Of a DNA stretch of 64,000 nucleotides, positions 23,421 through 37,747 are shown one piece after another. The translations under genes were made by a program, and so were the position numbers. Numbering within the stretch: the stretch's first letter is position 1; every line of letters starts with the position of its first letter. Origin of the DNA: Casuarina equisetifolia (lineage: Eukaryota > Streptophyta > Magnoliopsida > Fagales > Casuarinaceae); contig CM052354.1 in NCBI GenBank assembly GCA_028551475.1, positions 23,459,258-23,523,257 on the forward strand. The letters are read 5' to 3'. A model generated the notes under the pieces. It made no database searches. It saw only the letters and a list, made by a program, of their open reading frames with translations, and was not told the origin of the DNA.

Positions 23421-26400
23421 ATGGCGATGCGTGATCTTGTTGCGGGTGGCGCAGCTTGTGCCGTTCCCGGCTCTTCTTCTTCGTCCAATCCTCTTGGTGC
23501 TCTGGCCAACGCGCTTATTGGCACTTCTTCTAAGATAGAGGTGTGTGTTGTTCGTAACAATTTGGGTCCATGTCCTGGAATGGTAGAAATCTGAGTTCTT
23601 GACGAGCTTTGTTCTGACCTTTTGATTGTTTTCTTCTTTTCTTCTTTCCATTGTTCTCCTTGCGTAGAAGTAGAACCATGGCCGGTTTTCTTCATTTCTG
23701 TCAATAACCAAATTCATTAACATAGTTTTGATTCATTCGATATCTGGACTTTATGGATGCAGGAGAAGGTGAAGGAGATTCCCTCATCTATACCGTCTAG
23801 TTCCGAGAGACATTTTTACCCAGAGGCCGATGACCATTTGGGAGCTCTTGAGCAGCCATTCGCGGGGCCCAACGCCCAGGTTGTTCTTCTTCTCTGGTTT
23901 TCCAGTTTGCCTTGGTGGATAGCTTGGGAGTTGCTCTTGTAGTAATTGTTTTATATGTGGTTAGGGCTCAGAATTTCTTCGCGGCTACCGCTCTGGTAAT
24001 CAGGGCGAACTTGCAGCTGCATGGGATGAGATACAGCGCCCTTTAGGTAGAGAAGGTCCAAGCCACATCCCACAATTGGACCACCTATATGATAGGGCGG
24101 CTATTAGTCAGCCTCAACAACCAATTTTGGATGGTAATTCCTATGCTTACTTTTTTTGAGCTAATCTTGGACATGAATGTTGCACTCTTCTCCCATTTCA
24201 TTCTGTGATGGGCATATAACAGTTTATTTGTTTTAAAAAGAAGATGTTGAGTGCATTTGATGTTAGATATCTATAGTGCGTAAGATGTTATATTGCTGGA
24301 GGGAAATAAAAATGTAGATGGAGAAACCACTGGTTTGGGTGGCTATGATTAGTCGTGTTGGAGAAGCTACAAGATGACGTCCTTGGAGCACCTGAGTGGG
24401 ATGGACCTTTGAAAGACTGAATGACTGCAAGGAGAGCTTTGTGTTCAAGAGTTCTTGTGGTTCTGCCTTTTATTTTACATTTAATTTCACATGTTTTTGT
24501 TTAAACTGTTCTTGAGGTGCTACTTGTTGGGTGCCGTTGTTGACAATACGAGAAGTATTTACTTTGCTGCTTATTGGTCACTGGGATTAGAACATTGCAT
24601 TTTTCTGAAAATTGATGACTAAGAATTAATTCTTCTTCTTTTTTTTTTGCATCAATTAATTGATGACTAAGAATTAATATTAGAACATTGCATTTTTCTG
24701 AAAATTGATGACTAAGAATTATTCCTACAGAATATGGGGGTTGCTCCCTGTAGGATAAACAACTGATGCACTAACTATAAACATACCTCCTGTTGGGGGA
24801 ATATTAAAAGGATACCCAATTAATTGATGCATGTTGCAGTTTGCCTGTAGCAATAATCTCCAACATGGAAATAGAGAAAAATGGTCTTGTGAATTTTATC
24901 AATATTTCTTTCATCCTCTCAATACTGCAGGGCCACCCCAAAGAGTGTTGTCAAGCTTTTTGCACTCTTTTGTTGATAGTAGCCGTGGAGGAGCTCCTTT
25001 TCGCCCTACTCAGCTTCCAGTATTAGGGTTGTCTGAAGGTGACAAGCAATGCATACGTGACCGTAGCAGCATAATGGCTCGGCATTTTTTTGCAGATAAA
25101 AGTGAAGAATTTATAAGTGCACAGGTTTGAAACTTTAATGGCTTTCATTACTCTATCAGGAGTTTTAGAATTTAGTTGGTAATTTTATCTAACCCTCCTC
25201 TCAAACCAAGCCAAGTACCAATAAGCTTAATTTTGTGGTGCATGTCTAACTAAAGGAATCATTATTGTTATCTTTGTCAATTTTCTTTAAAGCCTTTGAA
25301 AGCTAAAACGTGCTGGCGTTTGCCCTTATTGTAATTTTTCTCATGGATGCTGTGGATCTGCGTCAAGAATGTATTCCAGAATTATTTGCTGCTCATTACG
25401 ACTTTCTTTGTTTCTCAATTCCTCTGTACATAGAAAATTATCTGATTGATTTTTATTTTTCCAGGTAAATGCCCTTCTATGTTCCTTAGATATTGATGGC
25501 GATTCTCAAGCTAAGGGTCATCTTCCAGGGAGATTTAGGGAACTAGAGGATTATTGGAATGAGTCTCAAAGTATCATGAGACCAGGTCCTCCGGTTGCAG
25601 ATGGATGGGTAGCTGAATTTAACCAACGCAGAATGGAACAAGGAGATGCTAACACCTGGGCTCACTCATTTGAACAACAGCATGGTGCTAATGGTTGGGT
25701 CTCTGAATTTGAGAAGGTAAAGAAGCATTTAAATATGTACTTATTGCCTACGAAAATCATTTTCAAAGCCTGAACAGAGTACAACCTCTGTTTCAGTGGC
25801 CCAAGTAAAAGCTTACAAGAACTAGTTGAGCACCACATGACTTAAATTCCCCCAATTATGATTACTAAGTTTGTGGCATCATCAATCGAAACTTTATCAC
25901 CAAAGTCTTTTCTAATTTGCTGTGTGCATTATAAGAAATTTTAATTTGAAGTCTCCTTTTGTTGTATCTCTGTGACAGTCTCAGTTGACGTTGGTTGATC
26001 AAATGAGAGGTGCAAATATCTCAAACTTGGCTGCTATGGAGCAGACTCGCATGCTTGCAAATACATTAGCTCAAAACGATGACCCAAAATTTCAGGTTTA
26101 TTTTCTGTGCTGTGACATTAATTTTGACATCAATGGGCATGGATGTTTTTGGGATTTGGATGATTATGTATCAAGTAAATAAGCTTGGGAATAAAGGTAG
26201 GTCAAGTGGATGATGCACATGCACATATGTGGCCATCATACTCATATCTGGAAACTGTTTCAGTCATTTGGGTGTTGTGATCGGGATGTGATTTGATGTC
26301 TAAAGAACTGCTATGAGGCTGAAAAGGATTAGATACTCTTTTATTACTCATTGTTTTTGGACCATTTTCAACAGTTCTGAACATAAATAAGTCAGCTTTT

Positions 26401-29400
26401 AATTGTTTCCTTGAAATGTCTCACTTTTAGTATTTTCAGAAATGCTGCATAAAATGCTTCTTCTTCTCCCCCTATTTGAATATTAGTAATCCGTTTTGTT
26501 GCTGATATCAGGTAAGTACTCAAGATTTCAGGAAGCTATTCTTGGCTTGAATGATTTCTTAATCATAAAAAATAAGCCAAACAGCAGTATTTTTATCTTT
26601 TACACTTCATGTGGTATGGCATATGATCTATTCCTAGATAATGTCTTGTATTCGTGAACTGCAATGTGTCTTTCCAGCAAAAGAAGCTGCAACTTCAGAG
26701 GGGAAAATTATGATCTGCTATTTATTAAAGTAGGAGCCTAACTTAATTCCCAATCCTATATCAGAGCTCACATGTCCTGCAAACATGAGTAACGCAACAA
26801 ACCTTGTGTTTTCTTTCTTAAATGGAAATATTTTTCTTTGTCAACGTAACATTACTTGTTCCCCCTTAGTAGTTGCCCTTTTTCACTTAATGCTTCTCAA
26901 TAGGTAAGTATTTGTTTCTCTTGAAAGTGAGGTGTTGCCTCTCTTTCAAGAAAGCCTAGGGTGTTTGGCATCAGATTCATAGCTACTTGGGATTCTCTTC
27001 TAAAAGTTTCCTGGCAAACTAATGTGTGCATAGTATCTCTCCAGTTCCAATGTTTTTGCATTGATCTACCTACTCTATATATAAAGTACTGCTTACAAAA
27101 ATTGATACACATCCTCCTAGTGAGGAGGATTATGATAAACCTGATTTCTGGTTGTGACATAAAACAATTATATGGCAATGGTTGGTTCAAATCCATGTAA
27201 TGAATCAAACGATCTAGTATAGACATCATTGATACGCCTCAAATCCTTGTCTGTTTTTCTTTGTTCATGTTTTTGGCTCTCTTCTTGCAAATGTTTAGTT
27301 ATCTATATCAATTCTTGGCATACAGAACTCAAAGTTTCTTCAGTTTGTGTCAAAGATGAGTCGTGGTGAACTTATTATAGATGATAATCAAGTCAAGGAG
27401 AGTGCATTACCTGCAACTGGGGATTGGGCTGCAGAATATCAACAACAGTACACCAGGAGTCCTGCTTGGGCTGATGAATTTGTATGTACTTGGGTGATGC
27501 TGTAAAATCACATGTAACAGCAGTGGTGTGCATGAACTTGTAGACATTTATACATGTTTAGTTGCATGCGTCTCTACATACAATACGTGTTTCTCATATA
27601 TCTACACACCTGCAAGAGTTCACACACTCATATATACATGCATAACCTATATGCTTATACCACTTCTGTATGTTTCAAATTATATAAAGCAATAAAATAT
27701 TTTTTAAAGGATAATTCTTAGTTGTGGTTCTAGTTATATTTAGAGTTATCTTGTATGGTATTTTCTTTTAGATTTGAGAAAGAAGAAGCTTATAGAAATG
27801 AAATTCATATGTGGCAAGTAAAGTTAACTCTTGCAAACATTTACAATCAACAAATTGTGGTACCAAAATGCTTATGAGTAATATTCATACATAATACAGT
27901 CAATATATGCAACCGTTGTATTCTAAGCATAAAAACTATACATAAACCTAATTGCCCAATTTTTCAATTGGTAAAAAGGAAATCCCAAAATTCCAGTCCA
28001 CTTTAAGGACGTAAAATTTTGGAAAGACATGAGATTATTCATTCATATCCTTTATGCTTTACTGTTTGAGTTGTCTTAAATTGTTCCTCTCATTTGGATA
28101 AAAGACAAAATGTGCTACATGTTACTGAAAAAAATGGAAGTAAAGCTGGGACATCCTAAAGTGGGTATAAGGACCATAATCTAGGAATAGAAGCTCAATT
28201 TGTTTGTGAGTGCCATGAATTTCACCGCCTATCCAAGTGGATGTACCCTAAAGAGATGTGGGTTTTGTTTGTGGAATTCTAAGATGCGTGTGACTCTGAC
28301 CATGATAATATTATAAGAAGCAAGTTTGCCTCCAGTCTCTTTTAGCTGATCCTAGTGCTTTCAGCTTTCTCGCGGTCCTGATCAGTGGGTGAATGAGTTT
28401 ACTACCAAACGAGGGCAACATGGATCGGTCGATGATCAGTGGATCAATGAATTCTCTAACTTGCACGTCAATGATTGGGCAGAAGAATTTGGGCGTCAGG
28501 TTGGTGAAGGGATTCTTGGGGATAATTCTGCCGATAATTGGGCAAGTTCATATGATGAGTAAGTCTAGTTGACCTTGTAGAAGAAATGGTAATGTTGAAC
28601 AATCATCAAATACTCTGCTTAGTACTTGGATAGGAATTCCGTTTAACTAGCCCTACTAATTGGATTTTACAATTGCTGTTGCTTAGACAAGGAAACATAC
28701 TGGTTATGTTTGATAAATATAAAATGGATCTTACTGTTTTACTAATCATGAGTTGGGTTATTCTATGCTTTTTTCTTTTCTATTTTTAGTAATAAATTCA
28801 TTGATTTTTTTTTTATAAATCATAGACTTGTTACATTTTCCCTTTGCCCTTATTTTTACTGAAGGTTATCAGTGTCTTGTGCCTTTTAGTTGTTTGTTTG
28901 TTTGATTTATTTCACCTAAAATTGGTATCCTCTTGGTAATTAGTCTTGTTGTTGTTTAAAATGGTGCAAATAATCTCATCTGTCTTTTCATCTGGGCCTA
29001 AAAGATAAGTCTCTTTTCTGCATAAGTGCTTTGTCGTTGCAACTTCAGTTTTTCCATTGACAACACAGGTACCTAAATGAGCAAGTAGCTGCCAAGCAGC
29101 GATCAGACACTTCAAGGGGGTTATATGTGTTCTCTGATATGAATCCTTATGTTGGTCACCCTAATCCCTTAAAAGAAGGCCAAGAGCTGTTCCGCAAAGG
29201 TCTTCTGAGTGAAGCAGTGCTTGCATTAGAGGCTGAAGTTCTGAAAAACCCAGAAAATGCTGAAGGTTGGAGGTTACTTGGAATAGCACATGCAGAGAAT
29301 GATGATGATCAACAGGTAAGTCCATAAAATTCTGAGTAGCGATAATTGCTGATTTGCAGTCATAATTTCATGAAATCTTTTGGCTTATGCACAGTTTTTT

Positions 29401-32400
29401 GAACAATATCTTCAGCCATAGCTACTTTGTATTCCACCTGTGACTGGCTCTAAATACAGTTGCTGCACATGATCCTGCAACCACTGATTTCTTTACTATG
29501 CTAGATAACTTAAGTAGCTCTCACATATGTGCGATATATTTAGATTTCTTCTATCCATGACCCAATGAAACTATATTGCATTTGGAGAAGATTTTATTTG
29601 TAATTGATTTTGTCAGGAAAAACAACAAACTTTCATCAGCTGAAGATTTTAGGTAGTGAAGTGACTGGTGAATTGCTTTTATGTGAGTCCTATGTGATGA
29701 AGCATAAACCAGCTCACCATATTGACTGATTTTGAATGAGTACCGGACAGATAAGTTTATGCATCAACTAATCGTTGACATCTGCCTTTATCCACCAGAG
29801 AAATCTTAGTGCTTTCTGCTAACTTATTATTTTGCTCTACTGGTTAGCAAAAGTATAAATCTATGATGTCTTGGCTGTGCAGCCTTAGAAATTGCATATT
29901 CATTCAATGGTTAAATTCATAAGATTTCTTCAAAAAACCACAATAAAATGCTCTGGACACAAATAACACCCTTATGAGTCAGATTTGCACCAAAACACAT
30001 GGATCAAATCTTAGGAAAAGTGGTTAGCACCACTGTCTTTTTGATTTGGCACAACCTATGCTCTGCAGCAGTTATAGAAAAACATGGGTGTGAAGCCCAT
30101 GGGATTTCAATGAAAACCTAGGCTACTTTCCTGATGTTGATGTCAACATCCATTCAGCAGTTATATGGCTGTTATCAGCAGCCATATCACCTAACGCTTC
30201 TCTGGGTGTTTTCTTTTCTCTGATTTTTTTCAAGGATTCAGTTGCAGTGATAGCAAGCTGAGAAAAATAGAAGAAAGAGAGAGGGAGGCTGTCAGAAAGA
30301 TAGAATCTAAAATTGGTGTTCCAACGGTGCTAACTTATTAGTTGTATTGGCTTCGTAGTTAAAAGTAGGGTCCAATAATAAAATAATATCCGCATGTCGT
30401 AGCTTCCATATGCTTCAAAAAGCTTCCCACTAAGAGTGTGTTAATTTTAGTACACCCGTGCTTCTTTGGATCCTGTTAGTATCCAGAGAGAAATTCAATA
30501 ATCTGAGGCAAATTCTTGTCCTGGGCACCTGTGTGAACTTAAAATTTTTGCTCTTGTTTGTATTGGTACTTGGTGGCTTTATCATCTGGGACTCATGGCT
30601 AACTTTTGAACTCATTCATTAACTGGAATGACATATTTGGAGGATTTTTGTTTGAGAAGTTTTGTATGTCTAGTGTTTTATTCAATCTTAACCATTTATG
30701 AAGTCTGGCTGGTTAAGTTTTGCTTTGTAGAATAATGTGTAAATACTGAACTTAGGTTTATGCAGGCTATTGCAGCCATGATGCGTGCACATGAGGCAGA
30801 TCCAGCAAATCTGGAAGTGCTTCTTGCCCTTGGCGTGAGTCACACAAATGGTCAGTGGTTCCTTGCTGCACTTTCTATTGACTAGTTTCTTGGAATGAAT
30901 TCAATGTCGGCAAATCCATAATCTTTGGTGTTGTGTGGACGATAATGTACCAAAAGAATAATAGTCTTTTCAAATATGCAGAACTTGAGCAGCAAGCTGC
31001 ATTGAAATACTTGTTTGGATGGTTGCGCAATCACCCAAAGTATGGAACACTTGCCCCACCAGAGCTGTCTGATTCTCCATATTATGCTGATGTAAGTGTT
31101 TTTGCAGCAATTCTGTGCTCTTTTGCACTGTTTTTTCCTTGTAGCTGTTATCCTCTGTAGAAAGATATCCTTTGGAAAAAATATTGTTGGGGAAATATCA
31201 GTTTTTAGTCTCCATGGTTTTATCATGTCTGCCAGCATATGCCTTGGAAACTGATTTGAGGGGAAATTAATTTTTTATCTGGCAAACTTGAAACGATGAC
31301 TGTTTTTGACTGCGGAAGACCCACTCATGTTGAGTATTTTTGGCTAGGGCTGCATTTAAAATTTTTTTATTATATCCTCTAGATTCTTATTTGGGGCTTC
31401 TCTTCGTGGGGGTGCATCAAAAATCTTGTTGTGGTCTGCAGGTTGCCAGATCATTCAATGAAGCTGCTAAAATGTCACCAGAAAATGCTGATGTGCATAT
31501 AGTACTAGGTGTCTTGTACAATTTGTCTAGAGAGTATGACAAAGCAATTGAGTCTTTCCAGACAGCTTTGAAACTCAAGCCACATGATTATTCTCTTTGG
31601 AACAAGCTTGGTGCAACACAAGCAAACAGTGTTCAAAGTGCCGATGCCATATTGGCTTATCAAAAGGTAATTTGTATGTACTTATCCCATAAGGCTAGTT
31701 GGTGACCTTTACAAAAGTTTCAAAGTGTCTTAGACGGTTCAACTAGGCTTTATCCACATTGTTACAAAATTTGAGCTTTGTAATCATGATCATACGTGGA
31801 AGACGTGTGAATGTGAGATAAAAGTAAAGGTAGAAAGTAGTTTTGTAGATCTGGCGTCAGACTCCTTTTTCTTTGCGTTGTGCTTGTTGATGTGAATCTT
31901 GGTTTCTTAGGGTTATGCCCTGTGCTATGTTTCAGTCTTGTAACATCTAAAGGTTAGATAATGGGTCCAAAATATTGGATATGGACGAGGTATTTAGTGC
32001 ACCAGTTGGGAGAGAGTCTGGACTCCAGCGGCAAACTTTAAGCCAACTAATACAGGAGAGAACATAATCACAATTGATAAAATGGTGACATAATTAGGCT
32101 CTTTGTTAGTTAGATATCTTCTCAAGTCTTCTTAATGGCTTTTGAGCATATTAATCCTACTTACATGAAATACTATCTCGTTAAAATCATCGCAAGTCTC
32201 TGCTTGTGTTAAAATGTACTAGTGTCTCAGTCCCCCTAAGTACAATACATTGGTGCACAAAGTCTTATGTCACAGATTGAGGACAGGGAAGAGCTCGCAA
32301 TATGAAGCGTGGTTTTCCTTTGTATAAACCTATCTCAATTTCCTGATTTTCAGTTTTGAGTTTCATCTGTCCTGAAAGACATGTTTTGTCTTTTATTTCT

Positions 32401-34304
32401 TGTTCGCGACACTTTTCCATTTGGATATATTGAATGTTTGACATTGCCAGCCATGATGGGCTGTTTCAAAAACTTTTATGTTCTTTGAGATTGTGATTTT
32501 TTTCTTTGTATCTTTTATGGAGAACTAGACTTACTAAACACAAGGTTACTACCTTTTTGTCTGTCTCTGGTTTCCAGGCACTAGATTTAAAGCCTAATTA
32601 CGTTCGTGCATGGGCAAACATGGGTATCAGTTATGCCAACCAGGTTCGTTCCATCACATTGCATCTTCAGCTTTTGTTTTTTTTTTTTTAATACCCCTTT
32701 TAATTAGAAAGGTATCTCTGTTATTGAAATGATGATAATTTAGTGTTTTAATGATCTACTTCTGAGAGCAAGCATGTGTCTGAGAACCTCCGGGAGCAGC
32801 GCATGCCTAAAACTACTATTATCTTTTCTTTTCTTTTCTTTTTCTTTAGTAAGCATTGGTAAACGATTTTTTTTTAAAGTGAATCCAACAAATAAATAAA
32901 AGCAAGTATACGTCTGAGAACCTCCGGAGCATAATGGAACAATACATGCCTAAAACTAGTATTTTCTTTTACTTTTTTTTCTTTTTTCACTAAGCATTAG
33001 TAAACTATTTTTTTTTCAATTGAATCTAACAAATAAATAAAAGCAAGTAGCTGTTAGGTATGAGAAAAAGTTGTTTAACTTCCATTCTGTTTACTCTGTT
33101 TCCTCAAATTAGTCTCTTGTGAAAAATTGAGCCAGCCATTTGTACGGAAGCATTTCACATTAATTGGCATCAATTAGATAAAAATCTGGCACAAAGTGGG
33201 ACTGTGGCTGAGTGTGATCGATTTTAATATTCTTAAAAGGGTCATCGCTTGTGTTGCTCTTTTGGATACGTAAGAAGATAAAAAGAATAATGTTGTAGAA
33301 CTAGTCCAAATAATCGTAGGAGAATTCATGACTATTTTTTTGGGTGGTTCAACCCTGGACATAGTCTAAAATATATTCATTATTTGATTACGACATGCAA
33401 AATTGAGACATAAAAACCATGCACATGAGATAAACGCAGGTTTTAATTGCATTTATTTTCAATGTGTGAGGATGAGAGGAATGGTCTTATATGTTGGAGG
33501 TCAACCGAATCTTTTGCTAGGATTGATGTCAGTGATTAGATACAGATTCCACGCAGTTCTGACCTACTGGCGTAGATCCTTCTAGTATGGAAGTGAATCG
33601 TTGAGGAAATTTGTTAAAAGCTATTTCCAGGTTTGGCAGCCATGTAATTCCAGGGAAGCAACTTTGTTTAAAACTTATTGTATGAGTAATAGTTGGTAAT
33701 ATACCTGGGAAATTTCTGCACTAACACATTCATGTGCTGGATTGAGAAGGTTTCTATCATATGTAGAGTTTTCTGCTAACTGAGCTAATGTCATATGCTG
33801 TCAGATTATGTGTTTTCTGAAAAGCATGTCTTACATTAGGTCTTTTGCTATTAGTTCTCTGAAATTGTAACTCATAATTTAATTTAGTTGTGTTCCTTTT
33901 CTCTCTCAGTGTGGATGGCCCTTTGCTTTCTAAAATATATTGGGATTTATATCCCTTCTAAAATTCATTGTTAGTAGGAAAAACGATTAATAAGTGGAAA
34001 GTAAAGCTTTTTTTTGAGTTCAATGATTTTGCTCTTGTGGTGTAGGGCATGTATGAGGACTCCATTCGTTACTATGTGCGAGCACTTGCCATGAATCCTA
34101 AGGCAGACAATGCATGGCAATATTTGAGAATTTCTTTGAGGTAAAGTTCACTGAACACTTACGTAGCCTTCTTTTGTTTTAACCATGTATCACACATCTT
34201 TTTATCTTTTTCTGCTTTCCAGCTGTGCTTCCAGGAATGACATGCTCGAAGCCTGTGATTCCCGAAATCTTGATATTCTTCAGAAGGAGTTCCCCTTGTC
34301 ATAA
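23421..34304 (+). CDS. PEX5: PEX5, peroxisomal targeting signal 1 receptor
   Basis: Cytosol-peroxisome shuttling receptor that binds the C-terminal SKL-type signal of matrix proteins and docks at PEX13/PEX14. Fifteen exons: 23421-23540, 23763-23879, 23965-24133, 24931-25124, 25465-25716, 25979-26095, 27326-27481, 28365-28558, 29069-29315, 30766-30850, 30982-31091, 31442-31666, 32578-32643, 34046-34140, 34223-34304. The joined frame is 742 aa (Arabidopsis about 728). The N-terminus MAMRDLV..GGAACAVPG carries Cys13, matching the conserved cysteine ubiquitinated during receptor recycling. The middle has nine WxxxF/Y motifs (WVAEF, WAHSF, WVSEF, WAAEY, WADEF, WVNEF, WINEF, WAEEF, WASSY) for PEX14 binding. 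From about residue 455 follow the TPR repeats forming the PTS1 pocket (AEGWRLLGIAHAENDDDQQ, DYSLWNKLGATQAN, YVRAWANMGISYAN, ADNAWQYLR). Ends EFPLS. No key part is missing. Introns 7, 9 and 13 are long. Confidence 0.97.
24586..24722. repeat. Dispersed direct repeat in PEX5 intron 3
   Basis: A segment of about 44 bp beginning ATTAGAACATTGCATTTTTC occurs at 24586-24630 and again at 24679-24722, with a partial third copy (GATGACTAAGAATTAAT) near 24662. It is intronic, with no coding content. Confidence 0.8.
32767..33050. repeat. Imperfect tandem duplication (~140 bp) in PEX5 intron 13
   Basis: Two diverged copies share GTCTGAGAACCTCCGG, ATGCCTAAAACTA, a CT/T-rich tract, AAGCATT and a closing AACAAATAAATAAAAGCAAG. 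The first runs from about 32767 and the second from about 32900 to 33050. The copies differ by small insertions, so the duplication is not recent. Confidence 0.75.
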
Positions 34305-37300
34305 TATTCATCTTTGGGGTGTGGATGAATTACGGAATCCAGTACTGAGAAGAGGGCCAAATTTAGCTATTCGCTATCTCGAGTTGATGAGGCTCAGTTG
34401 GAAGATAAAATGCTGTTTGGAGGAACTGAAAAGAATTTATTTTGAGCTTAGATTATCTAATAATTGCCTGCACAAGGGAATGATAGGAGTTTGCACAACG
34501 CTTTCCAACAAGAAAGAACATTACAGGGTACAACAATAACACAGGCGAGCCATGTTGATGGAGATGAATACGAGATTTGTGAATGAAATGATGTATCAAC
34601 TTTAACTTAGCACCATTAATGTTAAATACATATTTCTTTCAATATGTGTGGTGTTCTGGTTGGCTGTAAGATGATTGAAACTAGTAGTATGGCAGGATTT
34701 GTACCTGACTCTTACGTCTATTCTTTTTCTCTTCTCTTCTCTTCAAGCGAAGTGTCGCGCCTTTTTCAGCGGCAACTTTTTGGTTTAACATGTACCCAGA
34801 AGCATGCCAGTATGAGGGACCTGAATATACCAGAATATAGTGAAAATCTCCCGACGTGGAACCAGCTTTAATGACCATCAGAAGCAGTGTTCAGGCGGCA
34901 AACGAGATGGCCCGTCTCTGTCTGTCTCTGCAAAACAAAACTGCTGCTGCAATTACGTGATGGCAATGTCATTATTCCGGTGGCAAAAAGGCCATAAACC
35001 GTTGCCAAAATCATGCACAGGCGTCCCACGCGCGATGGCTAAATTATATGGGTTGGACAGCGAAGTGGGTGCGACAGGAGAAAATAGTACGATCGACCAA
35101 AAAAAAACACCGTCCACATCTTACTTACAACGCTGCTGCCTGCTTTTCATTTTACTTGTTGGGCACGGCCCCATCCGCTTTGCCGTGACCCTACAACTCT
35201 CCCTATCCCCCTCACTCCCTACCCCCCTACCACCGCTCCGCTGTACCCACCTTATGCATTCAGAAACGTTAAAATAATACTAAATCTTATGACACTTCGA
35301 GAATCCAGTCACTGGACTTGCCCTGTTCACCACTTACAGTTGCATATCTGGCCGAAATCTGCACTGTCCCTAACATCTAGCTCATCCTCGTTGATACCCT
35401 TCAATCATATACTGAAATACTCTCTCTCTCTCTCTCTCTGCGTTATCTTCTGAGCATTAACAATTATCTATAATTACTACTCCTTATCGTCGCGCATCCC
35501 AAGCAGCCAGCGCTTTAGATAATAATATTTCGTACCAACGCCACTCCACCACCTTTCCGACTTGCAGAAGTAGCCACTGTTTTTGTTCTGTGATTCAACA
35601 ACACATTAAAAACACTCACAGCTTCGGTTTTTATTTGAGCTTGTAATGATGAAAACTTCCTTCGTTAGCTATGGAGCTAGCTGCCTTCTTTGGGATAGAA
35701 GTCGCAGATGTTAGCCATCAAGCAATCAACAGTACGTTTGGGTGTTTATATGAAGCAAAGGTATCTGGATTTGGGTTTCGAGTTTTTAATGCTGCCGTCG
35801 TCTCTCTGGTGAGATACACTAACCACGCTTGCACTCCGGAGCAAACAACAGACCTTAACGAAGAGAAGCATTAAATTGGTGAATTTGAAGGATAACCAAT
35901 AAGCGAAAGATAGTGTGGAAATCCCGTACTGCAGTAAGTAAGCATCAACCTGCTTTGCCTTACTATCATTAATTTAAAAAGTGGCAAAGACTAATGATCG
36001 ATCCAACTTTTTGATTGATCACTTCCAAATATCAAGCTAACATTGCGATTGCTGCATGTGGAGGGGAGAGAAAGAGAGGGAGTGGGAGAGAGAACATCTA
36101 ATTATATATAAGTAACCAAAAGCAGTCGGGTTTCTTCCATTTCAACGTATTGGCCAAAAGGTTACGTCTGTATCTGATGGGGAGATGGATGGATGGATGG
36201 CTGTCAATGACATGCGTCCACCAACCCTAGACTGATCAGTCATATTACTCCCAACACGCAAGCTATAAGCTAAGCTAAGCTAAGCTTGGCAACGCTCTGG
36301 GTTGCGACCATCTTATCAGTGTCAGCTACACCCGAAACTGATGAACCTAAAAAAGCTTATTGTGGCATATATGCACACCATATTTTTTTTTAAAAGTCTT
36401 TTCTGCACTCCTTTGTAAGTAAGAGGACCTTTTGCCTTTGAGATGCAACAGCGGTAACGAAGTTGTTGAAACACCGACGATCGACATGCGTCTTTATGAG
36501 CCTATCATCAATTTCCATCAAAAACCTAGTTTATCTTTGCATAAAAAGAAAGGAGAAGGTGCAGGGCGAGGAGATGCGGGCGGACGAGGAGGTCAACTTT
36601 AAGAAGGCATTTAGCTTAAAGGGACAAGAGTAAGACATAAGTGGTCCTTTAAAAAACACAGGACACGAGAGATCCTAGGCTAGCAGGAGAGTTTCCAAGA
36701 TGGTCCAGGAGGAGGCAAAGTAAGCATGAAAACCTCCACTTTGATAACTTTGATGGGTTTGTTGAGGGGACAAAAGGCAGAAATTAGGAAATAACTGGCG
36801 CAACATTAATAGACAGAAACAGGAATATGCGGGTACTTAATTAATGCTCGTTGGTGCGAAAAACAAGAACCCTCATGCAACCCTTTTTAAAAGCACACCA
36901 ATACTGAAGTAGACAAAGGAATTTTGGGGAACAAGAGTGGCTTATCGGCAAAGCCGCTTGATGGAGCTACTTTTCTTGCTGCCTTTAGTTTATTAGAGAG
37001 GAGAAGAAGATAGTGCATGGTAAATAATACCAGCAGGCACCAACCAAGCGAGGCACTAGTAGAACATACAGACTAAAATAAAGTTCAAGAAGAAAATTAA
37101 ACCAGCACACCGATACAAGGAGACAAACAGCCCTTAGAGGAAGATAGTGCTTCAAATGGAATATAGTATTTAGTATACGCCACTTAGCAATAATTGTCTT
37201 CCAAAAGGCCTAAGAGGAATTGGTTACAGCATTAATTAATTAAATCCAAAAAGAAGAACATATAGAAAGTGGAAAGGGAGCAAAAGGCGAGAAAATCAAA

Positions 37301-37747
37301 CGATATTTCAAAGACAACTATAAAAATACAAGATTCATCAGTTTCAGTACCCAAGAAAGAACCAACCTTTGAAGCAAAGTGAAGCGATCGAACTTAGGTG
37401 ATGGAAGGAGGCTGTTTCGTTGTGATCCTTTTCTTTTCAAGAATCATTGCATGCAAAGTACAGATTCACAACACGCCCAGATGCTCCCGCAAGTATGCTG
37501 ACCAAAGCTAGCTCCTAAGAAGAGATAAAGAGGGCATCTTCATGCAGGAAGAGAAACTTGGATTTGAGATGGGTTATAGCTATATAGGAACCGCTTTTAA
37601 CTGACATTGCTTGCTTGTTAATCACAATATGAGGGCGAAATACCTAACGAAGAAAAAGAGAGATATATATGGAAGGATCGAGCGTAGATCATTCCTAGAT
37701 CTTTATTGGGTTGGGAAGTAGGGTTAAGCAAAGCTAGGGACAGTAAT
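34305..37747. other. 3.4-kb intergenic region 3' of both PEX5 and the LAS-type gene
   Basis: It begins with the PEX5 3' UTR and ends with the 3' flank of the minus-strand GRAS gene. Simple repeats are a CT tract (about 35420-35439), a GGAT tract (about 36184-36202) and a GCTAA pentamer repeat (about 36269-36285). A few frames of 65-145 codons exist but are low-complexity and not convincing. In Arabidopsis the LAS gene depends on a conserved enhancer about 3 kb downstream, so this is where one would look. I cannot identify it by eye. Confidence 0.45.

Noticed and set aside
23148..23723. 191-codon minus-strand frame
   Set aside because: It overlaps PEX5 exon 1 and the shared promoter antisense, has a basic, biased composition and lacks any motif.
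34840..35277. 145-codon frame in the PEX5-LAS gap
   Set aside because: Its composition is irregular with a Leu/Ser/Pro-rich end. No domain and no splice or leader support were seen.
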